5,950 nucleotides of DNA from Planctomycetota bacterium (lineage in GTDB: Bacteria; JAJVIF01; JAPKYR01), in contig DAOVJF010000186.1 in assembly GCA_030673355.1 (NCBI GenBank), positions 1 through 5,950 of the forward strand, written 5' to 3'. The translations under genes were made by a program, and so were the position numbers. Numbering within the stretch: the first letter of the stretch is position 1; the number at the start of each line of letters is the position of its first letter. The notes under the pieces are model-generated. The model saw nothing but the letters and a program-made list of their open reading frames with translations, made no database searches and was not told where the DNA came from. Below, piece by piece: positions 3,586 through 5,950 of this stretch.

Positions 3586-5950
3586 ATGAAACGAAGCCTC
3601 GAAATCAGCGTACTTTTATTAAACGCGTTTGTACTCGCGATGGAGATTTCCATTACCAGGATATTCTCCGTGACGATGTTCTACCATTTTGCTTTCCTGG
3701 CAATCGGTGTCGCCATGTTCGGATTTGGCGCAGCCGGGGTGGTGCTTTACATATGGAAAGATAAATTCTCAAAGGGAAGCACGGGAAAGCTCCTTGGAAA
3801 TCTTGCGATGTGGGCGGGGCTTACAGCGGTCATCGCCCTCTACATCGGCCTCTCAATCAATTTCAACCCAAATACCGGATTAGCAAGGCAATTTCTTAAA
3901 TTACTCGTTATCTACCTCTGCACAAGTGTGCCGTTTTTCTTCGCCGGACTGATCCTCGCGATTCTCTTCCAGAGGTTGAGCCAACATATTTCAAGGCTTT
4001 ACCTCTTTTCGCTTGTAGGGGCGGCAATCGGTGCGGCAATCACAATTCCACTCCTTGCGATCGCGGGAGGTCCGGGATCGATACTGGTAATCGCCGGATT
4101 TGCTTACTTTGCCTCCAGCGGATTTTCGACAGGATTTCCCGACATTGAATCCGAAAAAGCCCGGCCCGGCAGGAAACCGTCATCCAGAGTTGTATTTTCA
4201 ATTATCGTTGGAATCGGGTTAGTAATTCTCGGTTTTCTGAATCCATCATTGAAAGTGGTGAATATCACCTATGCGAAAGGTTATACAATCGAACCGGCCA
4301 GGATTCTCTACGACCGCTGGAACGCATTTTCGAGGATTATTGTAATCAGGGCGGACAATCCGCTCCAGCATTACGAGGGCGGGATTCATAACTGGGGGAT
4401 ATCGGAGGCCTGGGATCCCGAAAACATTGTGCCCCAGCATTTCCTCCAGATTGATAACACTGCCGCCACCCCGATCATAAATTTCACCGGGGACATCTCA
4501 GAACTGGAGATGTCCAGGAATGATGTCACCGCCGCGGCTCATTATCTTTTGGACGATCAGCACGTACTGGTTGTCGGTCCGGGAGGTGGAAAAGATATCC
4601 TCGCGGCCCTGGCGTTCGAATCGAGGGTGATCGATGCTGTTGAGATTAATCCTCTCATTGCGGATCTGATGCGTAATGAGTTCAGGGAATTCAATGGGGA
4701 CCTTTATAACCGGGACCCGATAACGGTAACTGTAGCCGAGGGCAGGACGTTTATTTCCCGCAGCCGTGATAAGTACGATCTTTTGCAGATAAGCCTCATC
4801 GATACATGGGCGGCGGCAACGACCGGTGCATATGCCCTTTCTGAAAATAACCTTTACACCGTCGAGGCATTCGAGGAATATTTCGACCATCTTTCTCCCG
4901 ACGGTATTTTCTCGATGTCGCGGTTCGCGTTCGATCCCCCGCGCGAGACCCTGAAAGTTGCGGCACTGGCCCGCGAGGCCCTTGAAAGTCGCGGGGTGGC
5001 CGATCCCGGATCGTGTGTAATGGTTATCAGGCAGGGAGTACTTGCCAATGTGATGGTACAACCCAACGGATTCGATGAGGACGCGATATCCACGATGATG
5101 GGTGTGGTGGAGGAGCTTGGCTTCGACGTCATTTACATGCCGGGACGGGAGCCGGTTACGGAGTCGGATGAGATATATCACGAGCTTCTGACAACCGGCG
5201 ATTTCGATGGATTTCTCGCAGGCTATCCGCTGGATATTCGTCCGACAACCGACAATCGTCCGTTTTTCTTTTACCTCTTGCCGCCATCGGAATTCATGGA
5301 GGCCCTTGCGTTCGGGAAAAGCCATGCCGCAGGATACAATTCCATCGCGATTTTCACACTGGTCTCACTACTGATAATCAGTTTCGCTGTTGTGCTGATT
5401 TTTATAATCCTCCCTTTGCTCCTTTTCAAAAGGGTGGATATTCGTGAACGAAGCGGGTCGAAGTTGACCATGCTCGGATATTTCATATGCCTTGGCCTTG
5501 CGTTTATTACTGTTGAAATTGGGCTTATGCAGTATTTTACCCTGTTCCTTGGATACCCTATCTATTCGCTCGTGGCTGTACTGACAAGCCTCCTCTTATT
5601 CAGCGGGTTCGGCTCGGGCTGGAGCGGAAGAATCCCCGACGATAAAATTGAAACCGGTATACGTAACGCAATCCTTGGAATTTCAATAGTTTCGATCATG
5701 TATATTTTCATACTCCCCCCGATATTTAAATCTTTAATCTTCCTGCCCGATCTTGTTAGGATCGCGATCACTATTACGCTTGTTTTCCCGCTCGGATGGT
5801 TCATGGGCCAGCCATTCCCCCTTGGACTCAGGATTATAGCCCGTGAAGGCCTTGGGGTAATTCCCTGGGCGTGGGGCGTCAACGGCGCAGCGAGTGTTCT
5901 TGGCAGCGCGTTGTCTTTAACGATCGCGATCGGAATCGGGTACAGGCTCA
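3586..5950 (+). CDS. Membrane-embedded spermidine-synthase-like protein (3' end outside the window)
   Basis: The frame stays open from ATG 3586 to the window end: 788 residues, still unfinished. A stop at 3577-3579 limits the start; no ribosome binding site is visible. About seven helices occupy residues 5-218. A cytoplasmic domain follows, with SAM-type Rossmann motif I VVGPGGGKD (329-337), the strand-2 acid Glu353 in DAVEINP, and LLQISLIDTWAAATTGAYAL (399-418) where spermidine synthases carry their catalytic Asp motif. TTDNRPFFF (554-562) and a second set of about six helices from 586 on, including GQPFPLGLR and WGVNGAASVLGS, are typical of bacterial fused membrane/spermidine-synthase-like proteins (compare COG4262). 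These are often called spermidine synthases, but their reaction is mostly unproven. The usual D-S-[ST]-D-P is replaced by S-L-I-D-T, so putrescine aminopropylation is doubtful. SAM or a relative is the likely ligand. It is divergent from the cupin operon. Confidence 0.9.
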   Translation, partial: MKRSLEISVLLLNAFVLAMEISITRIFSVTMFYHFAFLAIGVAMFGFGAAGVVLYIWKDKFSKGSTGKLLGNLAMWAGLTAVIALYIGLSINFNPNTGLARQFLKLLVIYLCTSVPFFFAGLILAILFQRLSQHISRLYLFSLVGAAIGAAITIPLLAIAGGPGSILVIAGFAYFASSGFSTGFPDIESEKARPGRKPSSRVVFSIIVGIGLVILGFLNPSLKVVNITYAKGYTIEPARILYDRWNAFSRIIVIRADNPLQHYEGGIHNWGISEAWDPENIVPQHFLQIDNTAATPIINFTGDISELEMSRNDVTAAAHYLLDDQHVLVVGPGGGKDILAALAFESRVIDAVEINPLIADLMRNEFREFNGDLYNRDPITVTVAEGRTFISRSRDKYDLLQISLIDTWAAATTGAYALSENNLYTVEAFEEYFDHLSPDGIFSMSRFAFDPPRETLKVAALAREALESRGVADPGSCVMVIRQGVLANVMVQPNGFDEDAISTMMGVVEELGFDVIYMPGREPVTESDEIYHELLTTGDFDGFLAGYPLDIRPTTDNRPFFFYLLPPSEFMEALAFGKSHAAGYNSIAIFTLVSLLIISFAVVLIFIILPLLLFKRVDIRERSGSKLTMLGYFICLGLAFITVEIGLMQYFTLFLGYPIYSLVAVLTSLLLFSGFGSGWSGRIPDDKIETGIRNAILGISIVSIMYIFILPPIFKSLIFLPDLVRIAITITLVFPLGWFMGQPFPLGLRIIAREGLGVIPWAWGVNGAASVLGSALSLTIAIGIGYRL

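Noticed and set aside
4498..5325. A 275-codon open frame on the minus strand
   Set aside because: It is antisense to the spermidine-synthase-like gene, whose plus-strand reading carries clear family motifs; the minus-strand product is Arg/His-rich with no recognisable domain. It is a shadow.

Overview
The window is bacterial: tightly packed genes, Shine-Dalgarno sites in front of two of them, and bacterial protein families. The phylum cannot be fixed from this sequence. Two compositions are present. The first ~950 bases are clearly AT-rich (541-600 holds 17 G+C in 60 by hand count). The rest is more balanced and locally GC-rich. This looks like a junction between an accessory segment and ordinary chromosome.

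Layout. (1) 1-950, plus strand: the 3' end of an unrecognised gene, then a small four-helix membrane protein behind a promoter-like sequence that would give an almost leaderless transcript. (2) 951-1162: a gene-free convergent spacer with a terminator-like hairpin, a 57-base imperfect inverted repeat and two short perfect palindromes. (3) 1163-3439, minus strand: an apparent operon in the order cupin protein, SDR-type nucleotide-sugar epimerase/dehydratase, ABC-2 type permease. A 60-base gap before the permease carries two tandem palindromes. (4) 3440-3585: a divergent promoter region with a Fur-box-like palindrome. (5) 3586 to the window end, plus strand: a very long open frame with no stop, encoding a multi-pass membrane protein with an embedded spermidine-synthase-like Rossmann domain. 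It is the largest gene here and is incomplete.

How the genes may work together. The cupin and epimerase are 21 bases apart and probably co-transcribed, which fits surface-polysaccharide or nucleotide-sugar metabolism. The permease lacks an ATPase partner in the window. The divergent spermidine-synthase-like gene shares the intergenic region with the cupin operon, so the two may be co-regulated, possibly by a Fur-type repressor. The AT-rich pair at the left is unrelated in composition and orientation and is probably horizontally acquired. No tRNA, rRNA, CRISPR array, transposase or integrase was seen.
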